Shown one piece after another: positions 57,014 through 64,000 of a stretch of 64,000 nucleotides of DNA. The first letter of the stretch is position 1, and the number at the start of each line of letters is the position of its first letter. Location: positions 32,877,579 to 32,941,578 of the forward strand of contig CM039463.1 in NCBI GenBank assembly GCA_022414725.1, given 5' to 3'. Both the position numbers and the translations under genes were made by a program. The notes under the pieces are model-generated. The model made no database searches. It saw only the letters and a program-made list of their open reading frames with translations, and was not told where the DNA came from. This DNA comes from Microglena sp. YARC (Eukaryota; Chlorophyta; Chlorophyceae; Chlamydomonadales; Chlamydomonadaceae).

Positions 57014-57600
57014 AGAATTCCCATAGTGTTGTCAAGCAGAATCCTGCTTGAGACACGTCTGTCTTCAGAGTCCCTTTATTACTTTTTGAGCCATGCGGCA
57101 CCCCATCTGATCACGTTGCGAGTCAGCAGCTCAGAATCCTGCTTGAGACACGTCTGTCTTCAGAGTCCCTTTATTACTTTTTGAGCCATGCGGCACCCCA
57201 TCTGATCACGTTGCGAGTCAGCAGCTCAATTTCACTGTCCCGTTCCGCGGGACCCGCGAATTCCCATAGTGTTGTCAAGCAGAATCCTGCTTGAGACACG
57301 TCTGTCTTCAGAGTCCCTTTATTACTTTTTGAGCCATGCGACATCCCATCTGATCACGTTGCGAGTCAGCAGCTCAATTTCACTGTCCCGTTCCACGGGA
57401 CCCGCGAATTCCCATAGTGTTGTCAAGCAGAATCCTGCTTGAGACACGTCTGTCTTCAGAGTCCCTTTATTACTTTTTGAGCCATGCGGCACCCCATCTG
57501 ATCACGTTGCGAGTCAGCAGCTCAATTTCACTGTCCCGTTCCACGGGACCCGCGAATTCCCATAGTGTTGTCAAGCAGAATCCTGCTTAAGACCATGCGG
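57014..57600 (+). repeat. 148-bp tandem repeat, ~4 copies
   Basis: Unit: GAATTCCCATAGTGTTGTCA, AGCAGAATCCTGCTTGAGAC, ACGTCTGTCTTCAGAGTCCC, TTTATTACTTTTTGAGCCAT, TCTGATCACGTTGCGAGTCA, ATTTCACTGTCCCGTTCC. Starts at 57,014, then a shortened unit (57,130), 57,258, 57,406 and 57,554. Tandem amplification of the family seen singly elsewhere. Confidence 0.92.
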
Positions 57601-58000
57601 TTTCTTTGGATGACCGGACCATAGTGAATGAGGTTGCGAAAACCGCGACACAATGCGGCTTCAATCAATCGAAGACAAGTGGTCCGAGTGAGACTCGAAA
57701 AACGAGTGTAAACAAAGCAGATTACAGACTTACACACACGAATCTCTCTCTATCGAACTGCGACTCATTCGATGCGCCGAACGAAAAACCAGAATTCGCC
57801 CCCGTACAGACAGTTTTAGGATATATCAGAATTAGATTTTGTTAGATGTACATAGGATTTGTGTTAGATACGCGTCGGTATCACACCGTGCTCGACACCC
57901 GACGCGGTGAGATGACATTTTAGAAATCAAGATCTTCGTAGGCATGCGAATAAAGCCCATGGCGGGCTCGCAGCATTTGAGCGCAAGGCAAGTGTGGTTA
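57601..58000. other. Gene-free spacer
   Basis: First 90 bases match 7565-7650 (TTTCTTTGGA.GACCGGACCA, ATAGTGAATGAGGTTGCGAA). Nothing else supported. Confidence 0.5.
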
Positions 58001-58426
58001 TCATCTAAAGTTTTCGGTGTTCTCGGGCCTGCCTCTGTATTTTATGTAATTGCCGCGAGGACAGTACAAGGGCGCCCAGGCCCCACCTGAGTCGTCCAAG
58101 TGCACCTCTAGGTAGCCTTCGGAATACTGCATGTATTCGCAAATGGTCGCCCAGCGTCGTTCCGCCTGCCAGTACTTGTCGCGCCTACCCAGGCAGTATA
58201 TATTGCCGTTGGGTCCGTCGATGTGAACCCTAACATCATAAAGCGGCATGCAACACTGACTGTAGCTTGCGTGTACGCCGACATGGCAACGTGCCTTTGC
58301 TCTCTCGAGCAGTTCCTCCAAGGACCGACACCTCTCCTCGAACACGAGTTTGCGATAGATACCCCAAACGACGGCGCGCAAGTCCGGTGGCAAGGAGAAA
58401 AACGTGGTTGTCATTGGTGCATCCAT
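58001..58426 (-). CDS. F-box-like protein, ~141 aa
   Basis: First ATG 58,426 (MDAPMTTTFFSLPPDLRAVV). The start FFSLPPDLRAVVWGIYRKLV resembles an F-box helix 1-2 (LP.dl...i...L). Middle: RCRSLEELLERAKARCHVGV; then a Trp/Tyr-rich beta region (NGNIYCLGRRDKYWQAERRW, YLEVHLDDSGGAWAPLYCPR). TGA stop, frame intact. Possible ubiquitin-ligase adaptor, tentative. On the upstream side the frame remains open to 58,492 without ATG. Confidence 0.6.
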   Translation of the reverse strand: MDAPMTTTFFSLPPDLRAVVWGIYRKLVFEERCRSLEELLERAKARCHVGVHASYSQCCMPLYDVRVHIDGPNGNIYCLGRRDKYWQAERRWATICEYMQYSEGYLEVHLDDSGGAWAPLYCPRGNYIKYRGRPENTENFR

Positions 58427-58518
58427 GCTCTTGTTGGCTGAGTGCCCTATAAACAACAGGTTGCTATTAAGTTGAATATACTTACCATGCACAATTACGC
58501 TTCTTCATGCTCTGCAGA

Positions 58519-58829
58519 ACCGCCTCGTCAGTTTCGACAGCTGGTATACCACCAAGGTCAAAGAGATTAAGGAGTTCACCCCATCATCAGTCAAGGTGTT
58601 GCAGGAGGCAGTGATGCAACACACGACTGGCCGGGTCGACAGACTGACCATGGACGAGCTCGCAGGTGTTGTGGGCCTCGTTCCACCGGCTGATGTGCCG
58701 CTGAACCTGGTTCACAGCCGGGAGGGCTTGCTTGACAAAGTCGGCGGCTTGCGGTCGATGTTCTTCTTTGCGGGCTCTGAGCCGAAATTGACCGGCAAAA
58801 GGTACGCTGGCCGCATACTGAAAGTCTAA
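58519..58829 (+). CDS. Hypothetical protein, part 1
   Basis: The frame is open from a splice-acceptor-like CTTCATGCTCTGCAG (ending 58,518) with coding-like sequence before the first ATG (FDSWYTTKVKEIKEFTPSSV, then VLQEAVMQHTTGRVDRLTMD). Continues PADVPLNLVHSREGLLDKVG and ends at TAA 58,829. Suggests an upstream exon not identified. Unknown function. Confidence 0.5.
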
Positions 58830-58831
58830 GT

Positions 58832-59155
58832 TTGAGTCAACAGTACGTTGACAAGATCAGTCGGCGCCTGATCCTGATCGATCTTGGAGACGGCGTTCAC
58901 GAGCAGGAGTCCATGTGTGTCGATGACGCATTGTCCAAAGACATTGCAGGAGTAGATGCTTTCATCAGGTTCTTGTGGGGCGATAAACCACCCACCAGAG
59001 CCCTGGCGCTACTTGAGACTTTGAGGAGGCAGCGCACGCAGGGGAGCGGTCGCCATGCGTTTAGGTTGGCTCTGCAACAAGCTAATTTTGCGTTTCCTGC
59101 TGGATTCGGTGGCATGCTCCATGTGCTGAAGCATGCGCCATATCCGATCCATTAA
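58832..59155 (+). CDS. Hypothetical protein, part 2 (possibly one gene with 58,519-58,829)
   Basis: Starts just three bases after the previous stop in another frame with no ATG before residue ~28; sequence is protein-like (KISRRLILIDLGDGVHEQES, DAFIRFLWGDKPPTRALALL, GSGRHAFRLALQQANFAFPA). A single frameshift near 58,830 would join the two into one ~210-residue protein. Confidence 0.5.
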   Translation: MSQQYVDKISRRLILIDLGDGVHEQESMCVDDALSKDIAGVDAFIRFLWGDKPPTRALALLETLRRQRTQGSGRHAFRLALQQANFAFPAGFGGMLHVLKHAPYPIH

Positions 59156-59181
59156 ATATATGTGATGTGTTTAGAAACGAG

Positions 59182-59715
59182 ATGTCCTTGATACTTCCTG
59201 GATTGATTGTTGGCGGGTTCCATGAATCTTTTGACCGTGATCTTCTCACCACCCACAACGTCACACATATTTTGAACGTTGCTACGGAATGCAATGTAAC
59301 GGAACGCGTGGGGCTAATATATGCTAAAGTTGATATGCCGGATGATTGCCCATCAACTGATATTTCTGTTGCGTTTAGCAAATGCATGGATTTCATAATT
59401 GCAGCTCATAAAAAAAAAAGTTGTGTGTTTGTGCACTGCCTTGAGGGGGTTAGTCGCTATGTTTGTGTGACGCTGTGTTATATGGTCCAACATGTTGGAT
59501 GGAAGTTTGAGCATGCATTGATGCATATACGTTCCCGAAGACTGCATGTCGATCCTTTCCCAAAATACCTTGCTCAGACGCGCAATTACCTCGTGCAAAA
59601 GCGCGAGGAGAGCAACAGAAGCCTCATCATCACAATCGATCACGACAATCCGGTCGAGCAAAATGCTCTCTCTCAGGATGCAACAAAAACAAAAGACTAT
59701 TGGATATGTATATGA
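59182..59715 (+). CDS. Dual-specificity protein phosphatase, 177 aa
   Basis: ATG 59,182 (the frame opens after an acceptor-like GTGTTTAG). Typical DUSP order: MSLILPGLIVGGFHESFDRD, THNVTHILNVATECN, YAKVDMPDDCPSTD with the likely general-acid Asp (54/55), and the active-site loop VHCLEGVSRYVCVTLCYMV, Cys86 and Arg92 in HCx5R. The final ~35 residues (IITIDHDNPVEQNALSQ...) are translated antisense through a primase fragment, so the native C-terminus is replaced. TGA stop. Likely active as a protein phosphatase in the host cytoplasm or nucleus; its truncated relative is at 5718-6127. Confidence 0.85.
   Translation: MSLILPGLIVGGFHESFDRDLLTTHNVTHILNVATECNVTERVGLIYAKVDMPDDCPSTDISVAFSKCMDFIIAAHKKKSCVFVHCLEGVSRYVCVTLCYMVQHVGWKFEHALMHIRSRRLHVDPFPKYLAQTRNYLVQKREESNRSLIITIDHDNPVEQNALSQDATKTKDYWICI
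59610..59663 (-). pseudogene. Active-site fragment of the primase domain
   Basis: Antisense to the phosphatase tail: ILLDRIVVIDCDDEASVALL, i.e. the strand plus Asp-x-Asp of AEP/Prim-Pol. It overlaps 51,680-51,710 in sequence (ATCCGGTCGAGCAAAATGC) and supplies the part missing there. Confidence 0.7.
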
Positions 59716-60377
59716 TGGATTGTGAGGTATGTCTTAAAGTATGCGTGAACAGCTGTGGCAATCATGAATGACATACCTGGCCTCCACAGTTGTCAAGCGA
59801 GAATATATGCTGTCGACGCGCAGATCTTAACATTTTTAACATTTTAACATTTCTCCTCGTTGTCCATCTGACTCCACATGAAAACGGCGGAAAGCTGTCG
59901 CCTCCTCCTCGTTGTCCATCTGACTCCAAACCCAAACGGCAGAAACCTGTCGCCTCCTTCTCATTGTCCATCTGACTCCACATGCTTCTGCTTGACTTGA
60001 CAACCCTGATGGATTTCTGAATGGGGAGCGCGGGCACCGCGGAGCGGGGCAGTGGAATTGAGCTGCTGACTCGCACCGTGAATAGATGGGATTGTTGATT
60101 AAATGGGGTCATCCAAAAGATAACAAAGATAACAAATATCAAATTATTGATATATAATTCATAGGTTGTTTCTTGATTGTTATGTGACTGTCATTTCAAG
60201 CACTTGTGTATGGTCATACTGAATCAATTAATGGATGATGCCTTCAAATAATTCAAATAATTCATAATTTTGATAACAAATATCAAATAATTTGATAACA
60301 GATATCAAATATAACAAACATCAGGGAAACACGATAAGGATCAATATCGGAACGGTTGTTATCAAAACCCTCAAAAC
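59716..60377. other. Gene-free spacer
   Basis: Three short repeats of GTTGTCCATCTGACTCCA with AACGGC-GAAA-CTGTCGCCT (59,858-59,985); a CCACTG/GAGCTGCTGACTCGCACC fragment (60,020-60,075); an inverted piece of the 37,050 repeat; AT-rich ATATCAAAT repeats (60,275-60,315). Confidence 0.55.
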
Positions 60378-60482
60378 CAAGCGGCGGAGCCCCTTTCACC
60401 TCTTCCCCCCAGCGGAGCGACTGGGGGCGACCTGAGGGGAGCCCCCACGTGTATTCCGCGAGGAACCGAGCGGGTGGGCGAC
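60378..60482 (-). repeat. GC-rich repeat copy (minus orientation)
   Basis: GGCGGAGCCCCTTTCACCTC, GGGGCGACCTGAGGGGAGCC, GAGGAACCGAGCGGGTGGGC. Confidence 0.8.
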
Positions 60483-60552
60483 AGTTCACATGCATGAGCC
60501 ACTCTTAAATGAGGTAATTGCGCCGTACAACACCACACGGTTTAATTCTATT

Positions 60553-60605
60553 CTACAGTCAGCGGAACAGTAAAATGAAACCGCTTCGTGTATGGCACAC
60601 CTTCA
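60553..60605 (+). repeat. CGGAACAGTAAAATGAAACC element end
   Basis: CTACAGTCAGCGGAACAGTA, AATGAAACCGCTTCGTGTAT, GGCACACC. Confidence 0.75.
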
Positions 60606-60645
60606 TCCAGATCAGAACATAGGACTGTCCGGCCAGCGAACCTCA

Positions 60646-60864
60646 TCAAGACTCTAAGCTCCGGGCTGTGAACATGTGTTGAGAGGAACATGATGAGTAT
60701 TGTGCCCTACCTACAATCACTCGACGTAGAATATATATTTCGCACCTCACTTCATTCAGCTGGCTCTCCAGATTGCCCACTTTCTTACGCAACCTACGGA
60801 CAAGTTCTACCAAAGCCTCTTTGGTACCCGCGCTCTCTAGCTCATCATCTTGCATGTTCTCCAT
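60646..60864 (-). CDS. Small coiled-coil protein, 72 aa
   Basis: ATG 60,864. Leucine-heptad pattern in KEALVELVRRLRKKVGNLES and QLNEVRCEIYILRRVIV (residues 15-52). TGA stop. Similar size and style to 8694-8912. Likely oligomerising; function unknown. Confidence 0.55.
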   Translation of the reverse strand: MENMQDDELESAGTKEALVELVRRLRKKVGNLESQLNEVRCEIYILRRVIVGRAQYSSCSSQHMFTARSLES

Positions 60865-60905
60865 CCTGTAATACGATCACAAATAAATTTATTGGAAATC
60901 TTTAA

Positions 60906-61261
60906 ACATGAGAAGCCTCATTCCACATTCAGTACCATGCAGTTACCATTCCCAGTGCAGTCTTTTCCATGAAGACCATGCGGTCAGTGCAGATCTGTGC
61001 AGCCCCATGCATCCTATCAAGTAGCCCTCGTGTGATACATGCTCTTGAACACAAAGCTACTCTCTACCTTTTCAGAGGTGTTCATGTGAACACGTGTCGT
61101 CTCAAGCATACCTCTGCTTGACAATATGTCGGGAGTATGAGCAGATGATGATGATCAGCAGCAGCAGCTAGCATTGATGCATGCAGCAATATGCTATTGC
61201 GGATCACGCCCGAACACACGAACAAAAGAGGGAAAAAAACACCCCCCCCCCAAAAAAAAAG
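60906..61261. other. Spacer
   Basis: Contains the AGAGGTGTTCATGTGAACAC block (61,073-61,093), a CAAGCATACCTCTGCTTG palindrome, and the GCTAGCATTGATGCATGCAG segment shared with 52,200-52,235. A C-run and A-run precede the tRNA-like unit. Confidence 0.55.
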
Positions 61262-61349
61262 TGCTCCACACGCGAATCGAACATGCACCACCATTCCAGC
61301 TAGACCAGCTCCAGTCCTTCAACCCTACCACTAGACCATCAAGCGGAGT
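61262..61349 (-). tRNA. tRNA-like sequence, copy 2 (better preserved)
   Basis: Minus strand, 87-88 bases: acceptor halves ACTCCGC / GTGGAGC pair at 6 of 7 positions (one G-U); A-box-like TGGTCTAGTGGTA and B-box GTTCGATTC; T-stem 4 of 5. A run of nine T follows directly (A-run at 61,251-61,259), as at RNA polymerase III terminators. The anticodon arm is not canonical (GAGCTGGTCTAGCTG with no U33), and four extra bases separate acceptor and D arm. Probably a tRNA-derived element. Confidence 0.5.
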
Positions 61350-61392
61350 TAACATCAGACCGGTGACCATTATAGATTAAGAAGTGTTTTAA

Positions 61393-61866
61393 AGCAGGGC
61401 CCAGCTTCACACCCTATTGGCTTTTTGAGGGGGGATGGCGGGCACCGCGGACCCGGATTCCCTACACGAAACATTCGACTCTAAGGAAGCTTCGAGAGCA
61501 GACCTACTACTACTACCACTACTACCACTACTACCACTACTACTACCACTACTACGACTTGGCTTGCTTGCGAGTTTCACACAGTTCACTCGCGATTCTG
61601 AGACCGGAGATCGCAGAAACGCATTCAATAGGTGAGTTTGCATGTGAAACGCCCCGTGAATCGTTCGATTCTGACACCAACCAAGAAAGTTAGGGGGGAT
61701 CTCAAAGTTGACAACAACTGACTTACCTTCGTTGCGCAGATTTGCATTCGCACGCCTCCCCCTCTCGCGACGAAATTGACTGATTGCTCGGTTGTTCTCT
61801 TCTCCTCGCAGGGTTTGTCAAGGCAGCACTAAATCCTCGGAGGAGCCCTGTGGGTTACTACTGAAG
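61393..61866 (+). other. Recurrent multi-exon leader-like repeat, copy 4
   Basis: CTACTACTACCACTACTACC run (61,505-61,556); donor ATTCAATAGGTGAGTTTGC at 61,632, acceptor CTTCGTTGCGCAG ending 61,739, acceptor CTCTTCTCCTCGCAG ending 61,811, exon-like 61,812-61,866, donor CTGAAGGTGAGAG. A following acceptor (TTCTCCATGCAG, 62,284) leads to the ATG of a small ORF. Confidence 0.66.
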
Positions 61867-62292
61867 GTGAGAGGGGGGGTGTGTGGGCTTGCTTGTCACG
61901 GATGTAGCAACTGATTTTTCAGCCCCTGTTGGTTGTCTTGGGCTACATGAGGGTGTTATGGGTCTTGACCTGCATGAGGGTGTTCTAGGCTGCAGCTGGA
62001 TGTCTTGTTGTTGGATTATTGAGGCCCAAAAGAGGTGTCATCATGGGGCTGCATGGACTGCATGAGGCATGGGGTTGCATGGCATGGGGTTGCATGAGGC
62101 ATGGGGTTGCATGAGGCATGGGGCTGCGCTGCACTGCATGAGCTGCGTCGACCATCAGTATTTTTGTATTGCATCATTCCATGCAACTGGATCATCAGCC
62201 TCCGCAAGACCCTCTTCTTGCAGTCTTAGGGATTACAAGATGATTCACTTTGGACGACCACCTTGACATAATTTCTCCATGCAGACTCAAAC

Positions 62293-62406
62293 ATGGATGT
62301 TATTGAAGGCCTCAATGCTCATGTGCAATTCCTGTCACAAGAGCAGAAGCGGTTGATGCAAGAAATTGCAATTTGTCTACATCTCCAGACATCGAATACG
62401 AAGTGA
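62293..62406 (+). CDS. Short ORF after the leader-like repeat (exon start?)
   Basis: MDVIEGLNAHVQFLSQEQKR with a helical continuation, 37 codons, TGA. It begins nine bases after a good splice acceptor and is followed by a donor-like GAGCAGGTATTGG (62,417), so it may be only the first coding exon of a longer gene. Unknown. Confidence 0.35.
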   Translation: MDVIEGLNAHVQFLSQEQKRLMQEIAICLHLQTSNTK

Positions 62407-62948
62407 AAAGAGAGCAGGTATTGGTTTTGGCCCGGGATCTATGCGCTGCTTCCTCTGAGCATGCCCTCGTCTTTGCCGCTCTGCAAGCTGCAGTCCGCAG
62501 GCAAGTTGGATGATAAGAGGTTCACTATATCATGATACCCGTTGTGTTGTGCGACATAACATGCAGTACTTGTATCATATTGTGCACCTGGGAGGGCAAG
62601 TAATGTTTTTACTAAATCATAATGACCGTTTCAAGAAGCCGCAGAAAGAACGCAATTAGTTGGATGCGATCCTGCAGAAATCAGTTTGAGGACACTCTCT
62701 CGTTGGTTTAGTGAGCATGACAAAGTTAGTGCTTGTTGTATGCAGGTCTTGTAATCACTCATCTGCATACACAAGCCGATATTCAGCATTTTCATGTCAC
62801 CTGTGCCAGCACCAACTAGAACAACCGTCTCAGGATCCATTTGTACTAATCATCACAATTTTTTTCGTGTTCATTGTACGCAGGGTGTGTGTGTGAGTAT
62901 GCGATGCGTGCGGGCGCTCTTTCCACATCTCACCCGTGCGTGAGTTCA
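62407..62948. other. Gene-poor stretch
   Basis: No ORF I can support. Includes CATGCAGTACTTGTATCATA and a GTGTGTGTG run (62,884-62,896). Confidence 0.45.
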
Positions 62949-64000
62949 TCATCGTAGCCGCAATCCCATATATCCGTGTGTCGACTTCCCTTTGATTTGA
63001 AGCACTTTTTTTACGACCCCCTTGTTCTTCATCTGCCCGTGGAACCACTTTTCTCGATCGTTACTGTCCCCGCTTTCCTCGAGATACATGTGGAACAAGG
63101 CAACGCTCGACTCCCTGAAATCTTCCGCAAACTCGCAGTTCTCGGCGAGGAACGCTTGCACGCCGTTCTCCTCCGCCAAGTATTTTCTTGTAAATTCTGT
63201 GACCTTCTTTGGCGCCACGGCCTTCAGGCCCTCCGCCCCCCCGTACCACGCCACCGCGCCCTCGACCAGCCAGGCAAACAGAGAAGACTGACCCTCTGGA
63301 GACTTCAGTTTATCCTTCATGGTTCTGTCGCACTGCCGCAGCGTCGCGGTCTCGCTCTCCCCAGGTATGAGATCCCTGAAAGTCACTGGAAAGTGTACCA
63401 CGAAAATTCTTTCGACCATTGCAACGATCACATCGGACATCTCTGGCATGTAGTTGGTTACTAAGATTGCGAGATGTCGAGGCATCACCGTCACCGGGTC
63501 CTTGTAAAGCGCCTTTGCCGGGAAACCGTCTCCTCCTGTCAGCAGTTGGACCTCGTTCGTCTTCAGCTTCTCCCAGACTTGAGCTCGTTGAAGACCGCGA
63601 CTCTCGCTCCTATCAACTTTGCACGCTCTGCGTCGAGGTTACTGCACACCCTTGATTCGCTTATGATCGCACAATTCATCTCCTTGTAGTATGCCCCTAG
63701 CAGCTGCTGCATCGCCTGTGTCAACAGGCCCTTTCCGTTCCGCCCTGTCCCTGTCCATATAGGAAAAACCTCCTCTCTTACTTCGCCCGTTGTGGCGTAC
63801 CCAAGAAGACGTTGAAGAAACCGCGCCATGTCCTCGTCCCCGCCCATGATCTTCTCGACGATCCTGTGCATCCACTCTGCGCGTGCGGCATTGGTCCTCT
63901 CATGTTTTTTGTCATTGTCGTCGTCATTATTATCGTACTCCACGTCCAGTTCGTTGTGCACCATATCTTCTGCCACCCTCTGTCTCTTCTGACCTGTCCT
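62949..64000 (-). pseudogene. D5-like primase-helicase, C-terminal half, frameshifted and cut by window edge
   Basis: First part (64,000 to 63,563): acidic linker, then a superfamily-3 helicase core with Walker A PIWTGTGRNGKGLLTQAMQQ and Walker B ARVAVFNELKSG. After FNELKSG the frame shifts by one base near 63,567; the continuation (to 62,949) has the GGDGF turn, sensor-1 segment RHLAILVTNYMPEM, Arg-finger-like VERIFVVHFPVTF, and a helical C-terminus ending GYMGLRLR, TGA. This protein opens and primes viral DNA in nucleocytoviruses and related mobile elements. Whether the first half (primase) is intact lies outside the window; five scattered pieces of the same gene are elsewhere in it. Confidence 0.9.

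Noticed and set aside
58440..58490. 39-bp intron in front of the F-box-like gene (GTAAGT ... TTTATAG)
   Set aside because: Shorter than expected for most lineages, and the joint does not keep the frame with the downstream ATG.

Overview
ORGANISM. The window looks like nuclear DNA of a unicellular eukaryote (alga or other protist) holding a decaying giant-virus-derived region, or less likely an intron-bearing nucleocytovirus genome full of mobile DNA. Giant-virus-type genes include a D5-like primase-helicase end, a tandem 'NPDKPW' repeat protein, ankyrin, LRR and F-box proteins, LRAT-domain proteins, dual-specificity phosphatases, a small conserved membrane protein and an IS607-type element with TnpB/Fanzor. 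Against an intact virus stand low coding density, many frameshifts and nonsense codons, microsatellites, credible GT...AG introns, tRNA-like units with T-runs, and several families of small inverted-repeat elements. Species assignment is not possible from the sequence alone. LAYOUT. 1-5717 is one end of a large transposon copy, cut by the window edge. 5718-15.6 kb is a mosaic of small genes (phosphatase fragment, membrane protein, HicB-like protein, orphans) separated by short repeats. 15,945-25,939 is a complete 9,995-bp copy of the same transposon in opposite orientation, with 30-bp terminal inverted repeats and a 2-bp target duplication. It is inserted in a TnpB gene whose two halves lie at 15,637-15,944 and 25,942-27,664. 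That IS607-type element itself interrupts an older gene (27,901-27,665 continuing at 15,634). 28-37 kb carries broken protease, NPDKPW, F-box/LRR and ankyrin genes plus truncated Tc1-like transposases. 38-49 kb has LRAT, coiled-coil/TM, F-box and orphan genes, a GAGTC microsatellite and the first copies of a recurrent multi-exon leader-like repeat. 49-64 kb contains fragments of the primase-helicase, a second nearly complete IS607/TnpB element (53,338-55,374), a complete phosphatase, two tRNA-like units and the frameshifted primase-helicase end at the right edge. MAIN POINT. The 10-kb transposon is the most unusual object. It has a spliced gene resembling the DUF7869 group (DDE-like, RNase-H-like by inference), subterminal CTTAC/GTAAG palindromes, long arrays of a 78-79-bp hairpin satellite and a fold-back module. 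The empty target can be read directly from the second TnpB copy. Gene cooperation cannot be shown. F-box, ankyrin and LRR genes would fit ubiquitin-ligase adaptors, and phosphatases and LRAT proteins fit host-interaction roles, but this is inference. ORF starts are often uncertain, and all repeat borders without an exact junction are approximate.
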